Source of the DNA: Candidatus Brevefilum sp.
Lineage (GTDB): Bacteria; Chloroflexota; Anaerolineae; Anaerolineales; Anaerolineaceae
Length of the DNA: 64,000 bases
NCBI GenBank assembly: GCA_019428905.1
Contig: JAHYJN010000006.1
Span: 1-64,000, forward strand
Direction: 5' to 3'
This document shows, piece after piece, positions 1 through 8,616 of this stretch. Within the stretch, counting starts at the first letter, position 1. Each line of letters begins with the position of its first letter. Under the pieces are notes generated by a model. The model did no database searches. It was not told where the DNA came from and worked only from the letters and a program-made list of their open reading frames with translations. A program made the translations under genes and the position numbers.

Positions 1-508
1 TCATCAAATATTCCAGCAAGCGCGCCTCCAGGCGGGTCAGTGAAATAGGCTTTTGTTCTTGGCGGATAAGGGTTCTTAGCTGCGGGTCGAAATGAATATC
101 CGCATGTGCATACGGCGCTGCAACCTGAGCCCGCCCAGCCGAAGCTCGCCTGAGGACAGTTTGAACCCGTGCCACCAGCTGCCGAGGACTGAAAGGTTTC
201 AGCACATAATCATCTGCCCCAAGCGATAGCCCCTGGAGGATATCCTCCTCTTCATCCCTGACCGTCAATAAAATGATGGGCACATCGGATGTTTGCCGGA
301 TTTTACGGCAGACATCAAAACCATTGCGTAAACCCGGCTCACCCGGCATATTGACGTCAAGGATGAGGATATCTGGCGCTTCTTTTTCGAATAAAGCAAC
401 CGTGCTGGGGGCATCATAGGCCAGGCAGGCATCAAATCCCTCTCGGCGCAAGGTGAAGGCTAATAAGTCAGCCAGTGTGCGGTCATCATCTACGATCAAG
501 GCTTTCAT
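1..508 (-). CDS. OmpR-type response regulator (3' end cut by window edge)
   Basis: This is the DNA-binding output partner of the adjacent sensor kinase, probably a transcription regulator. About 169 residues are visible. The receiver domain fills roughly residues 1-120. It has the acidic pocket near the start (KALIVDDDR), the phospho-acceptor Asp in ILILDVNMPG (about residue 51), and the conserved Lys in DDYVLKPFS. After a short linker, PISLTRLEARLLEYL matches the first part of a winged-helix OmpR/PhoB effector domain, which continues outside the window. The ATG overlaps the TAA stop of the kinase by one base (TAATG), so the two genes are translationally coupled. The receiver assignment is secure. 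The target genes cannot be inferred. Confidence 0.9.
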   Translation of the reverse strand, partial: MKALIVDDDRTLADLLAFTLRREGFDACLAYDAPSTVALFEKEAPDILILDVNMPGEPGLRNGFDVCRKIRQTSDVPIILLTVRDEEEDILQGLSLGADDYVLKPFSPRQLVARVQTVLRRASAGRAQVAAPYAHADIHFDPQLRTLIRQEQKPISLTRLEARLLEYLM

Positions 509-2580
509 TAATCATCACCTTCCCATACTGGCAAAGTAAACCAGAACACAGCTCCACCCTTTTCCGCATCTCGATAGCCCACAGACCCATTTTGCGCTTC
601 GATAATCGCTTTTACAACGGACAGCCCTAACCCCAACCCCAATTGGTCCCCATCATCTTCTGATATGGGCGCCATAAAACGATTAAAGAGCTTTGAATGC
701 TGATTCTTGGGGATGCCCTGGCCTTCATCAATCACGTCAACCTGCACTGCATTATCCATCATTCGACACTGAACTGTAATGGTGCCGCCGGCAGGGCTGT
801 GCTTGATTGAATTAGACAGCAAATTCAACAGCGCTTGGCTGGTGCGCCGCTGATCAGCCAGCAAGGTCATCGCTTGATTTGGGTCAATGAAGACCAGCTT
901 GAGGTCTTGCTTCTGCGCGAGGGGTTCCACAGTCCCAATTGCATCAAGAATAATTGCCTCCAGCGGCGTGGGTTTGGGGTTGACCTTGAAACGACCAGCT
1001 TCAATCGATGCCGCCTCGATCAAATTATCAATCAGCGACTGCAAATCGATGATACCTATATTGATCGCGTGCAATAATTGGTCAATTTCTGGCGTGGAGA
1101 GGCTGGGCAGCTGATCCAACAGCAGCTCAACCGAGGCGGAAAGGGCTGTCAGGGGCGTACGAAACTCGTGGGTAATATTGGCCAAAAACTCACCAAGCAG
1201 CCGATGAATACGTTCTTCATCAGAGACATCCCGGATGACCAATGCCAGGGTGGCATTGCCCGCATCCGGCGGGAGGATCTTTGAAGCAGATACTGCCAGT
1301 AAAACTTCCCGCCCGTTGATCGTGACGGGGATGCGTCGGCTCTGGTTGGGCGCAGGGATTTGATGGCTGAATAGATCTTCACCACCGGGTGTGATGAAAA
1401 CATCGTCGAGAGACCGTCCCAGGAACATCGAAAGCCTGGCACCGGTGATCCTTTCAACCGCTTCACTGGCAAAGTTGATGCGCATTTTATCATCCACCGC
1501 CAGCAAACCCTCCACAACAGAATTCAGCAAGTTTTCAATCCATGCTTTTTCAAGCCTTAACTGATCCAGGGAATGTTTGAGACTTACCCTGGCGTCCTCC
1601 AGGGCGTTCGTCAGTTGGTCAATTTCCCACACCTTTGAACCTGAAGCCAGGGAAGTGGTAAGATCTCCCTCTCGCAAAGCCACTGCTGAACGGGCCAGCT
1701 TGTTCAAGGGCTGGCTGATCCGACGTGACACCAGAATCGCGACCAAAACGCCAACCAGGCTGACAACCAGCAGGGTCGCCAGGATAATGTAGCGCAGGTC
1801 ACGAAGGAGGGCATAATACACACCAATATCCAGCAGTCCGATCAGGGTAAAACCATCCTCATTTGAGATGGGAATGACACCGCCCATGTGTGTATTGACC
1901 TGTGGATTCTCAACGTTTAATGCCAATTTTTGATACGGGACGATATCTGGCGTGATATTTAGAAGCTGTGGGCTGGCCCCGTCAATCTCCGTAGACACCG
2001 ATAATTGGCGGCCGTCAAAAAGCAAGTAGTCCAGCCCGCTTTGGCGGGAAAATTCTGCTAAAATGGATCCCGCCCGTTGACCAACCACGACTTGCAAGCC
2101 TGGTGCACCCTCAGATGAAAGCAGTGTGCCTGTGAGCAACCACACCTCATCCCCGATCGACGTAAAGGCGTTCCACCTTGAGTGTGCACACAGCTCTGAA
2201 ACCGCACCTTCGCCCACCGTGGCGATGGATCTGGATGCATCACAGACGACGATGATATCCGCAAGGGTATTATCTAAAAATTCATCTAAATAAACATCTA
2301 AAGCCTGTGGATCATCTTCTTCTTCCAACACCAGTCGGTTCAAGGTGGGTCGTTCAATAATCAGCTCAGCTAAGATATCCAGCTGGGCGTTCTTATTCTC
2401 GTAAAGGACCAATGTGGTTTGGTTGGCCTGATCCAGCAACGCCTGCATTTGCGATTCCACCTGGCGTGTCAGAAATATCGTGATTGGGATGCCTAAGCCA
2501 ATGACGGTGACCAGGGTAAAGATCACAAAGATCAGGATCAGTTGAACCACAAATCGTCTGGAGAAAAGCCAACGGGACAT
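508..2580 (-). CDS. Membrane sensor histidine kinase (HAMP-PAS-HisKA-HATPase)
   Basis: Two-component sensor of 690 residues that should autophosphorylate and pass phosphate to the response regulator overlapping its 3' end. A first membrane segment lies at about residues 10-30 and a second at about 265-290. The roughly 235 residues between them form an extracytoplasmic sensing domain. HAMP, PAS and catalytic regions follow. The H-box is NITHEFRTPLTAL, the N-box LLSNSIKHSP, and the G-boxes DEGQGIP and GLGLGLSVV. I chose the ATG at 2580 because AAGAGGG lies just upstream of it. An in-frame start at 2613 adds 11 residues but lacks a ribosome binding site. The kinase class is secure; the ligand is unknown. 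Confidence 0.92.
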   Translation of the reverse strand: MSRWLFSRRFVVQLILIFVIFTLVTVIGLGIPITIFLTRQVESQMQALLDQANQTTLVLYENKNAQLDILAELIIERPTLNRLVLEEEDDPQALDVYLDEFLDNTLADIIVVCDASRSIATVGEGAVSELCAHSRWNAFTSIGDEVWLLTGTLLSSEGAPGLQVVVGQRAGSILAEFSRQSGLDYLLFDGRQLSVSTEIDGASPQLLNITPDIVPYQKLALNVENPQVNTHMGGVIPISNEDGFTLIGLLDIGVYYALLRDLRYIILATLLVVSLVGVLVAILVSRRISQPLNKLARSAVALREGDLTTSLASGSKVWEIDQLTNALEDARVSLKHSLDQLRLEKAWIENLLNSVVEGLLAVDDKMRINFASEAVERITGARLSMFLGRSLDDVFITPGGEDLFSHQIPAPNQSRRIPVTINGREVLLAVSASKILPPDAGNATLALVIRDVSDEERIHRLLGEFLANITHEFRTPLTALSASVELLLDQLPSLSTPEIDQLLHAINIGIIDLQSLIDNLIEAASIEAGRFKVNPKPTPLEAIILDAIGTVEPLAQKQDLKLVFIDPNQAMTLLADQRRTSQALLNLLSNSIKHSPAGGTITVQCRMMDNAVQVDVIDEGQGIPKNQHSKLFNRFMAPISEDDGDQLGLGLGLSVVKAIIEAQNGSVGYRDAEKGGAVFWFTLPVWEGDD

Positions 2581-2700
2581 CTTACCCTCTTTTCTTTTGA
2601 ACCAACCAGCCACTCACCCAACATTAATAAAGGACAAATGATCCTGAGCAAGAACCCAACGGGTAAGCCGCATTAAGTGCATCAAGCTTTGATAGTGTTT

Positions 2701-2729
2701 AATATATCATTGAAGAAGCCCCCTGGCAA
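2701..2729 (-). promoter_or_regulatory. Predicted sigma70-type promoter for the kinase/regulator operon
   Basis: Read on the minus strand, TTGCCA (2729-2724) is followed after exactly 17 bases by TATATT (2706-2701). Each hexamer has one mismatch to consensus. Transcription would start near 2694, leaving a leader of about 115 nt before the kinase start at 2580. The prediction rests on hexamer match and spacing only. The rest of the 2581-2883 gap shows no gene. Confidence 0.5.
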
Positions 2730-2883
2730 TCCTGCTCAATACCAGTCTTCGTAAAGGCGATCGAGCTAATTTTCGATCTATTAGAAACAATTACATAGGC
2801 TAGCCATCGCTGACAAAAACGATGACTATACGCAATTTACTCTTGGGCAATGATGAATGCATGCGTGACCTACAAAACCAGTT

Positions 2884-3318
2884 TTATTTAGGGATCGCCT
2901 TGCGGGCGATTTGATCGACCCGTTCATTAAACACGTTTCCAGCATGACCCCTCACCCAGCGCCAGTGAATCTCATGCCGACCGATTTCTTCATCCAGTTT
3001 CATCCACAGGTCGACATTGGCCAATTTGCCCCCTTTTCGGCGCCAGTTTCGCCGCTTCCAAGCTGGCATCCACTCGGTGATCCCTTTTTTCAGGTACTCT
3101 GAATCGGTGAACAACGTCACCTGGCAGGACGTATTCAACGCCCGTAATGCCTCGAGCGCAGCCATTAATTCCATGCGGTTGTTGGTGGTGTCTTTCTCAC
3201 CGCCCGACAGCGTCTTTTCATGCTTCCCATACCGCAGCAAGGCGCCCCAACCGCCGGGTCCCGGGTTGCCCTGGCAAGCCCCATCGGTGTAAATCGTTAC
3301 ATCGGGTTGGTCTGCCAC
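2884..3318 (-). CDS. rnhA: Ribonuclease HI
   Basis: Cleaves the RNA strand of RNA-DNA hybrids in the cytoplasm. The 144-residue product carries the RNase H fold signatures: YTDGACQGNPGPGGWG with the first catalytic Asp, NNRMELMAAL with the Glu, LFTDSEYLKKG with the second Asp, and the late RGHAGNVFNERVDQIA segment. I chose the GTG at 3318, which overlaps the TAG of the upstream gene (TAGTG). It gives VADQPDVTIYTDG, a typical start for the family. The longer reading frame upstream encodes unrelated sequence inside the neighbouring gene. Co-transcription with the binding-protein gene is implied by the overlap, with no evident functional link. Confidence 0.93.
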   Translation of the reverse strand: MADQPDVTIYTDGACQGNPGPGGWGALLRYGKHEKTLSGGEKDTTNNRMELMAALEALRALNTSCQVTLFTDSEYLKKGITEWMPAWKRRNWRRKGGKLANVDLWMKLDEEIGRHEIHWRWVRGHAGNVFNERVDQIARKAIPK

Positions 3319-4751
3319 TACGGGGTTCCACCTGTTAAATCTAAAATCATCGCATCCAGCTGCTCGATCAGCCCAGGAACATCTGCAGATTCTGCTTGCA
3401 AAATCCGAAAAGCCGCATCCTGCAGCACCCACTGAGCCACCCCCCAGGCATCAGAGACGGGCAGGGCGCTGGCCGAGTTGTCCAATGCAGCAGCTTGCGC
3501 CCACTGCGGGTATTCTGCTACAAAATCCCCCAATAGGTCCATAGCAGATGCGCGCACAGGTAGGGTAAATAAACTGCGTACAAGCACTGCTTGCACCTCC
3601 GGTTCCAATAGGTGTTTGGCAAATAACCAGGCTGCCAGCTGCTCTTCCGCTGTACCAGCTGTGACCAGCAAACCGGGACCGTCGACCACGATCGACTCAC
3701 CTGTCACGCCCGGGAACCCAACCACATCCCACTCATCTTCGCTGCCAACAACGTCCATCCAACTGGCTTGAAGCGGGATTTGTTCTGTCTTGGCAGCGAC
3801 CAACAGTGCATAGCGGTTGCCAAAATACCAGTACGGGTCGGGCTGCCTGGCAAACCAGCTGCAACCCTGGAATTTTACATCCCACAGGTAATTGAAGGTC
3901 TCCTGGCCAATTTCATGATTAAAGCTGGGGATCTCATCCCCTGGAATCACGCCGTCAAAGGCATAATACCAGCTGGCCAACACGGTGGGGTCAAGGTTGA
4001 TCATCCACCCGCCTGTACCGTCGGAGTCCGGGTTGTCATCACGCCAGTTGGTGAAAGCTGCATCACAGGTTTGCGCCCTGAACGCATCCAAATCCGTAGG
4101 CGGCTCAGAAAACCCCAACGCTTCTCCCCAAGTCCGGTTGTAGAATAAAACTATCGCTTGGGGAGCCAAGGGCAAACCCCAAACCTGGTCACCATCGGCA
4201 AAGGGTGTCAAAAAGACCGGGAAGATATCGGCTTGTTCATCAGCAGTAAAACCCCAATCCGGATCATCAAAATATTCACCCAAATCCACCAGGTTTATGT
4301 CACCCCCTAAGGCAGATAGCAGGTAAGGATGGGCTGCAATCAATCCTGGCATCTCCCCTGCCACCAGGTAGGTTTGCAGTGTGTCGACCAGGGCGGTTTC
4401 TCCACCATGCGGCAGGACTTCAACCTGGATCTCCCAGGGGTTAGTTTTTGAAAATTCCCTGGCGATTTCTTCCAAATGCTGTGCCGTCTCACCAATCCAG
4501 GGATGGGCAAAGCGAACGACAATCCCCGCCAGGTCATCAGGATAAATCTCCAGGCCAGGGATCGGTGTGGGTGTGGGGGTGTCATCTGGAATTGCCGTGG
4601 CGGATGGGGTACGGGTTGGACTCATCATTGTCGGGGAAGTCGGCGTCTCTGCTTCCGGTGTCACCACCGGTGCGCAGCTGGCAAGGATCAACATCACCAG
4701 CAAAAAACAGGTAGACCAAATTTTCTGATTTATCGTCTGGGAGTGTCTCAT
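3318..4751 (-). CDS. ABC transporter substrate-binding lipoprotein (sugar type)
   Basis: Predicted extracytoplasmic solute receptor of 477 residues, in the family that serves carbohydrate ABC importers. An N-terminal signal ends in the lipobox LILASC, so the mature protein should be lipid-anchored. A Pro/Thr-rich spacer (about residues 35-65) precedes the binding domain. The domain contains family-like segments such as HPWIGE, VLPHGGETALV, GLPLAPQAIVLFYNR and GPGLLVTAG. No permease or ATPase lies nearby, so it is an orphan here. Its stop overlaps the GTG of rnhA. Substrate cannot be deduced; the fold assignment is fairly sure. Confidence 0.8.
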   Translation of the reverse strand: MRHSQTINQKIWSTCFLLVMLILASCAPVVTPEAETPTSPTMMSPTRTPSATAIPDDTPTPTPIPGLEIYPDDLAGIVVRFAHPWIGETAQHLEEIAREFSKTNPWEIQVEVLPHGGETALVDTLQTYLVAGEMPGLIAAHPYLLSALGGDINLVDLGEYFDDPDWGFTADEQADIFPVFLTPFADGDQVWGLPLAPQAIVLFYNRTWGEALGFSEPPTDLDAFRAQTCDAAFTNWRDDNPDSDGTGGWMINLDPTVLASWYYAFDGVIPGDEIPSFNHEIGQETFNYLWDVKFQGCSWFARQPDPYWYFGNRYALLVAAKTEQIPLQASWMDVVGSEDEWDVVGFPGVTGESIVVDGPGLLVTAGTAEEQLAAWLFAKHLLEPEVQAVLVRSLFTLPVRASAMDLLGDFVAEYPQWAQAAALDNSASALPVSDAWGVAQWVLQDAAFRILQAESADVPGLIEQLDAMILDLTGGTP

Positions 4752-4773
4752 AAAGGGTATCTCATAATTTCTC

Positions 4774-5997
4774 TTATTGGATGATGATCAGTGGAACTGG
4801 GATGAAGATCAGGATGAACACCACCAACGCAATCACACCCAAAATTTTATGCTTGCGATCAACCGGCGTGATCTGGTCCAGCGGTTCTGCATGATACTGA
4901 CCAACAAAAAAGATCAGGGCTGCCCATAACCACCATCCCTGCCAGGCGAAGCCCAGGGCAACCAGTGTTCCCAGGATAAAGGGAAAGATCTTTTTCGCAT
5001 TCTTCTTCCCCAGCAGCACATACAGGATGTGGCCGCCATCCAGCTGACCGGCAGGGATCAGGTTGATGGCTGTCACGAACAGGCCTGCCCACCCCGCCCA
5101 GGCCAATGGGTGTATCTGCACATCCAGCCCGCCCAACGGGAGCGGCCGGCCGGTAAAGAAATACCGCACCCAGTACAAAGCTGGCGCGAGGCCGCCATAG
5201 GATGCCGGCTGCGGCAGCAGCTCACCGAAGGTCAGGTATTTCGCCAACAGGTAGGTCAGCGAATTCCCCTCCAGGAATTGCACATATCCCTCAGGCATCT
5301 CGGCGGCAATCGGGCCGACCGTAGACAGGTTCAGGCCGATCATCAGCACGGGGATGGTCACCAGCAGCCCGATCAATGGCCCGGCAATCCCAATATCCAG
5401 CAAGTGTTTCTTATTCTTGGGGATCTCTTTCATGCTGATAAACGCGCCCATCGTACCAAACGCGCTGAAGGGAAACGGGATGAAATAGGGCAGGGTTACC
5501 TTGACACCACGCGATCTTCCCACCAGGTAGTGCCCCAGCTCGTGTGCCAGCAGGATACCCACCATCCCCAGCGCAAAAGGCCAGCCCAGCAAAATATAAC
5601 GAAAGATCCCTTCCAGCGAACTCAAAGAAAGCGCGCTGGTATCGGCATCACTGAACATGGCGCCGGTGAACATCACGCTGATGATTGTCAGCACGAACAG
5701 CAGGATGTTGACCCAAATCGGCCCAATTTTAGGTTCCGGGCGTTGGTCAACGATCAGGATGAACTGGTCGCCATTCTGCTCCCGGAATAAGGGCATCAAA
5801 TCCATCGGGCTCAAGGCCTCTGCCAGCTGATCGTAAGCCGCTTCGCTATCCTCGGTGCGCAGCCGACCGTCATAGCGAACGCGGAACCCCAGCCGCGGCT
5901 TGCCAGCGGTCACGCTGGAGATCGCAAACCAGCGGTTTACAATATGCGTGATATTCTCTGTATCTACCTGTAAATACTCTTGATCGCCATCTGTCAT
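4774..5997 (-). CDS. Site-2 protease family membrane metallopeptidase (M50)
   Basis: Intramembrane zinc protease of 407 residues, related to enzymes that cut membrane-bound regulators. The zinc motif HELGH sits in a hydrophobic segment (GILLAHELGHYLVGRSRGVKV, about residues 145-165). The second metal/active-site motif is N-L-I-P-A-G-Q-L-D-G-G-H near residue 310, where LDG supplies the Asp ligand. The N-terminal 100 residues are soluble and begin at MTDGDQEYLQ. At least six hydrophobic segments follow. GGAAG-like sequence upstream supports the start. The closest family architecture is the plant and cyanobacterial EGY-like S2P. The substrate is unknown. Confidence 0.88.
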   Translation of the reverse strand: MTDGDQEYLQVDTENITHIVNRWFAISSVTAGKPRLGFRVRYDGRLRTEDSEAAYDQLAEALSPMDLMPLFREQNGDQFILIVDQRPEPKIGPIWVNILLFVLTIISVMFTGAMFSDADTSALSLSSLEGIFRYILLGWPFALGMVGILLAHELGHYLVGRSRGVKVTLPYFIPFPFSAFGTMGAFISMKEIPKNKKHLLDIGIAGPLIGLLVTIPVLMIGLNLSTVGPIAAEMPEGYVQFLEGNSLTYLLAKYLTFGELLPQPASYGGLAPALYWVRYFFTGRPLPLGGLDVQIHPLAWAGWAGLFVTAINLIPAGQLDGGHILYVLLGKKNAKKIFPFILGTLVALGFAWQGWWLWAALIFFVGQYHAEPLDQITPVDRKHKILGVIALVVFILIFIPVPLIIIQ

Positions 5998-6131
5998 GGT
6001 TCTTCCAATCCATCCAAGGATATTCTCAACACTTGTAAACGAACAGGCTTAATTTAACCACAAAAAGCCGGGTTGAACATATTACTTAATTCCGAATCAT
6101 ACCCCATTGCCCAATGTGCTAAAATGCACCT

Positions 6132-7421
6132 ATGGACTTAATAATGGAAATTAATTGCGCCATTGATGCCGTATGGCGCTTCCTGCGCCTGGTGATCCTG
6201 GTAATGGTCCTGACTTTCACGCTGGGAGGTGCGGCTGTACCCCCGGCTGGCCTCTCCTCGCAGGTGCGCGCCTTTACTCGCCCAATCGAGTTTGATTTTG
6301 GCACCTGGACGCTGGAGGCTGTCCTGGCTAAATTAGCCGGTTGGGGGCTGAGCCTGGAACGCTTCCTCACCCCCCAAGCCCAGTCCCAATTGGTGTTGGA
6401 TTACCTAGCCCAAGTGGAGCGGGTCAACAGTCTCACCGCAGAGGTCAATGCGATCTATACCAACCCTGATATCCCCTCTCCAGACCTCTTCAGCCAGCCC
6501 CTCCGGCAGACATTGCATTCAGAACTCGACCGCCTGTCCTCCTTAGCGCCGCTGGCAGAAGCGGTGCTGCAAAACCAGCTGATGGATATCCTCCAGGAAA
6601 ACAGCCTTGGCGTCTTGGGACAGGCTTTCCCACCCTCGCTGTACCAGTTCAGTGACATCCCCCAATCGCTGGTGGTCTCACCACGCGCCACAATCCGCCG
6701 TGAAGTGGAAGTCTCACTCTCCCCCGGCCTCAGCGTAGATTTCAAAGACCAGCTCGAAAGTGCCCTTTTTTCCGAGCTGGACCTCGCGGCCCTCGTCGTC
6801 CCAATCGGCGGGATTGGCACCTACCCCACCATGGTCATGCAATCCGCCAACCTGGTATGGCTGACCGAGGTGATCGCCCATGAGTGGGTGCACAATTTCC
6901 TGACCCTGCGCCCTTTGGGCATCAATTACTTCACCAGCGAAGAATTGCGCACCATCAATGAAACGACTGCCACCCTGGCGGGCCAGGAGTTGGGATGGTT
7001 GATCTTAGAAAAGTATTATCCTGAGCACTTACCCCCAGAAACCTTGCCCCCTCACATCGATGCTGCCCCACCAGCTCCGCCCGACCCAAATGCCTTCAAC
7101 TTCCAGGCCGAAATGCGCCTGACACGGGTTGAGACCGACCGCTTGCTGGCAGAAAGCGATATTGAAGGCGCAGAAGCCTATATGGAGGCACGCCGCCAGT
7201 TCTTTTGGGATAACGGCTACGCGATCCGCAAGCTGAACCAGGCTTATTTTGCCTTCTATGGGTCATATGATGCGGATCCGGAGGGCGGCGCTGCAGGTGA
7301 AGACCCCGTCGGCCCAGCAGTCCGCGCTGTGCGTGCCCAATACGATGAGCTGGCTGATTTTCTAAAAGATATTTCCTGGGTGACGTCGTTTGATGCCCTG
7401 CTGAAATTGCTCCAAACCTGA
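6132..7421 (+). CDS. Secreted protein with HEWVH metallopeptidase-like motif
   Basis: Conserved-looking protein of 429 residues that I cannot assign to a named family. A hydrophobic N-terminus (about residues 14-35) suggests export or anchoring. Near residue 250 the segment VIAHEWVHNFLTL holds an HExxH zinc motif. About 30 residues later comes TINETTATLAGQELG, whose Glu could be the third zinc ligand as in gluzincins. The central region is rich in helices with an acidic C-terminal part. A possible -10 (TGCTAAAAT, ending at 6125) lies only 6 nt from the ATG, so the message may be leaderless. The gene converges with the FmdB-type gene, leaving 2 bases between stops. Peptidase activity is inference. 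Confidence 0.65.
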   Translation: MDLIMEINCAIDAVWRFLRLVILVMVLTFTLGGAAVPPAGLSSQVRAFTRPIEFDFGTWTLEAVLAKLAGWGLSLERFLTPQAQSQLVLDYLAQVERVNSLTAEVNAIYTNPDIPSPDLFSQPLRQTLHSELDRLSSLAPLAEAVLQNQLMDILQENSLGVLGQAFPPSLYQFSDIPQSLVVSPRATIRREVEVSLSPGLSVDFKDQLESALFSELDLAALVVPIGGIGTYPTMVMQSANLVWLTEVIAHEWVHNFLTLRPLGINYFTSEELRTINETTATLAGQELGWLILEKYYPEHLPPETLPPHIDAAPPAPPDPNAFNFQAEMRLTRVETDRLLAESDIEGAEAYMEARRQFFWDNGYAIRKLNQAYFAFYGSYDADPEGGAAGEDPVGPAVRAVRAQYDELADFLKDISWVTSFDALLKLLQT

Positions 7422-7423
7422 GC

Positions 7424-7813
7424 TCAATCGTCAAAACCAGGGGAATCCAGCATATCCCCACCCAAGTCCGGCATATCACGTTCAATTTGTTCGGGGTCCT
7501 CCCCTTTTTCCAAGCGTGAGACCACTTCATCAAATTCCGGACCGGCATCCTCGCCCAGTTCATCGCCCATTTTACGCATTAACCGGCCTAAAGCCTTAGG
7601 ATCGTCTTCAATGCCCTCTAGCTGTGAGGGGTCCACCATATCCTCAATACGGCGATCGTCGGATTTGGCAATGCGGATCCTGCCAATCCGCCTTTGGATT
7701 TTCTCACTCCCGCACTGTGGACAGGTGACCTGTTTTTGATCATATTCGGCATAGGTCATAAACAGCTCAAAGCGAGTTTTACAGGACTGACAGCGGTAAT
7801 CATAGGTCGGCAT
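7424..7813 (-). CDS. FmdB-type zinc-ribbon regulatory protein
   Basis: Small protein of 129 residues. It opens with MPTYDYRCQSC, then VTCPQCG: two Cys pairs forming the single zinc ribbon typical of the FmdB family of putative regulatory proteins. Most members have about 60-110 residues. This one continues with an acidic, Asp/Glu-rich tail (about residues 60-129) that includes DPKALGRLMRKMG. I chose the ATG at 7813 because GGAG lies 8 bases upstream. The in-frame ATG at 7819 is too close to that site. The function of the family is poorly known; the ribbon is clear. Confidence 0.8.
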   Translation of the reverse strand: MPTYDYRCQSCKTRFELFMTYAEYDQKQVTCPQCGSEKIQRRIGRIRIAKSDDRRIEDMVDPSQLEGIEDDPKALGRLMRKMGDELGEDAGPEFDEVVSRLEKGEDPEQIERDMPDLGGDMLDSPGFDD

Positions 7814-7920
7814 TGGCATTTCTCCAGTTCTTGTTCTAAAATACAGTAACTGCTGAAGGGTGCCCGTGCACCCTAAGCGGTCACAAAATACATTATAATC
7901 AAGGACTGGTAATTTTTCAG

Positions 7921-8616
7921 GTGAGGGTCTTAAATCACACGCTGACGGTGTTGGGTGAAGACATCACCATTCAGCTGATTGGAAAAACGCGCATGGATAT
8001 TGATTTTGAATTAAAACAGCCCGAGCAAACATCCCTGTTGATTGTCATCTCCGGCCCTTCGGGGATTGGCAAGGATGCCGTTGTCCAGGGACTGCGTGCG
8101 CGGCATTTGCCCTTCCACTTCGTGATTACCGCCACCAGCCGTCAACCCCGTAAGTGCGAGGAGGACGGCGTGGATTATTTTTTCTACAGCAAAGAGACCT
8201 TCGAAGCCATGATCGAGTCAGGGGAATTCCTCGAATATGCCCATGTTTATTCAGATTACAAAGGCGTGCCAAAAGCGCAGGTCAGACAAGCCCTCGACAG
8301 CGGTGAAGATGTGGTCATGCGCCTTGATTTCCAGGGTGCAAAAACCATTCGAGAACTTTGCGCGGATGCGATTTTGATCTTCCTGACAGCTAAAAGCAAA
8401 GATGAATGGCTGGCGCGCCTGCAAAGCCGGCGCAGTGAATCGGATGAAGAGCTGGCACTGCGCATCAGGACCGCCAAACAAGAATACGACGCACTGGATA
8501 TCTTCGATTATATCGTCCTCAATGAGCACGACCAACTGGACCGGACCTTGGACGTGATTGAGAGCATCATCACAGCCGAACACCACCGCGTCCACCCCAG
8601 AAAGGTCCAGTTATGA
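7921..8616 (+). CDS. gmk: Guanylate kinase (variant P-loop)
   Basis: Would phosphorylate GMP to GDP in the cytoplasm. The 231-residue protein has the nucleotide loop ISGPSGIGKDAVV near residue 43. It also has the GMP-binding stretch TATSRQPRKCEEDGVDYFF, GEFLEYAHVYSDYKGVP, and the QGAKTI segment. The P-loop ends in Lys-Asp instead of the usual Lys-Ser/Thr. The GTG at 7921 is the first start, but neither it nor the in-frame ATG at 7993 has a clear ribosome binding site. Starting at 7993 would give a more usual length of about 207 residues. TATAAT at 7894-7899 is a possible -10. The stop overlaps the rhomboid start (ATGA). Confidence 0.8.
   Translation: MRVLNHTLTVLGEDITIQLIGKTRMDIDFELKQPEQTSLLIVISGPSGIGKDAVVQGLRARHLPFHFVITATSRQPRKCEEDGVDYFFYSKETFEAMIESGEFLEYAHVYSDYKGVPKAQVRQALDSGEDVVMRLDFQGAKTIRELCADAILIFLTAKSKDEWLARLQSRRSESDEELALRIRTAKQEYDALDIFDYIVLNEHDQLDRTLDVIESIITAEHHRVHPRKVQL

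Noticed and set aside
3319-3432. N-terminal extension of RNase HI
   Set aside because: The extra 38 residues lie inside the upstream binding-protein gene in another frame; the GTG at 3318 gives the normal family start.
5029-5790. 253-codon plus-strand frame opposite the first site-2 protease gene
   Set aside because: Its sequence is Gln/His/Arg-rich antisense of a clear membrane protease gene; no family match.
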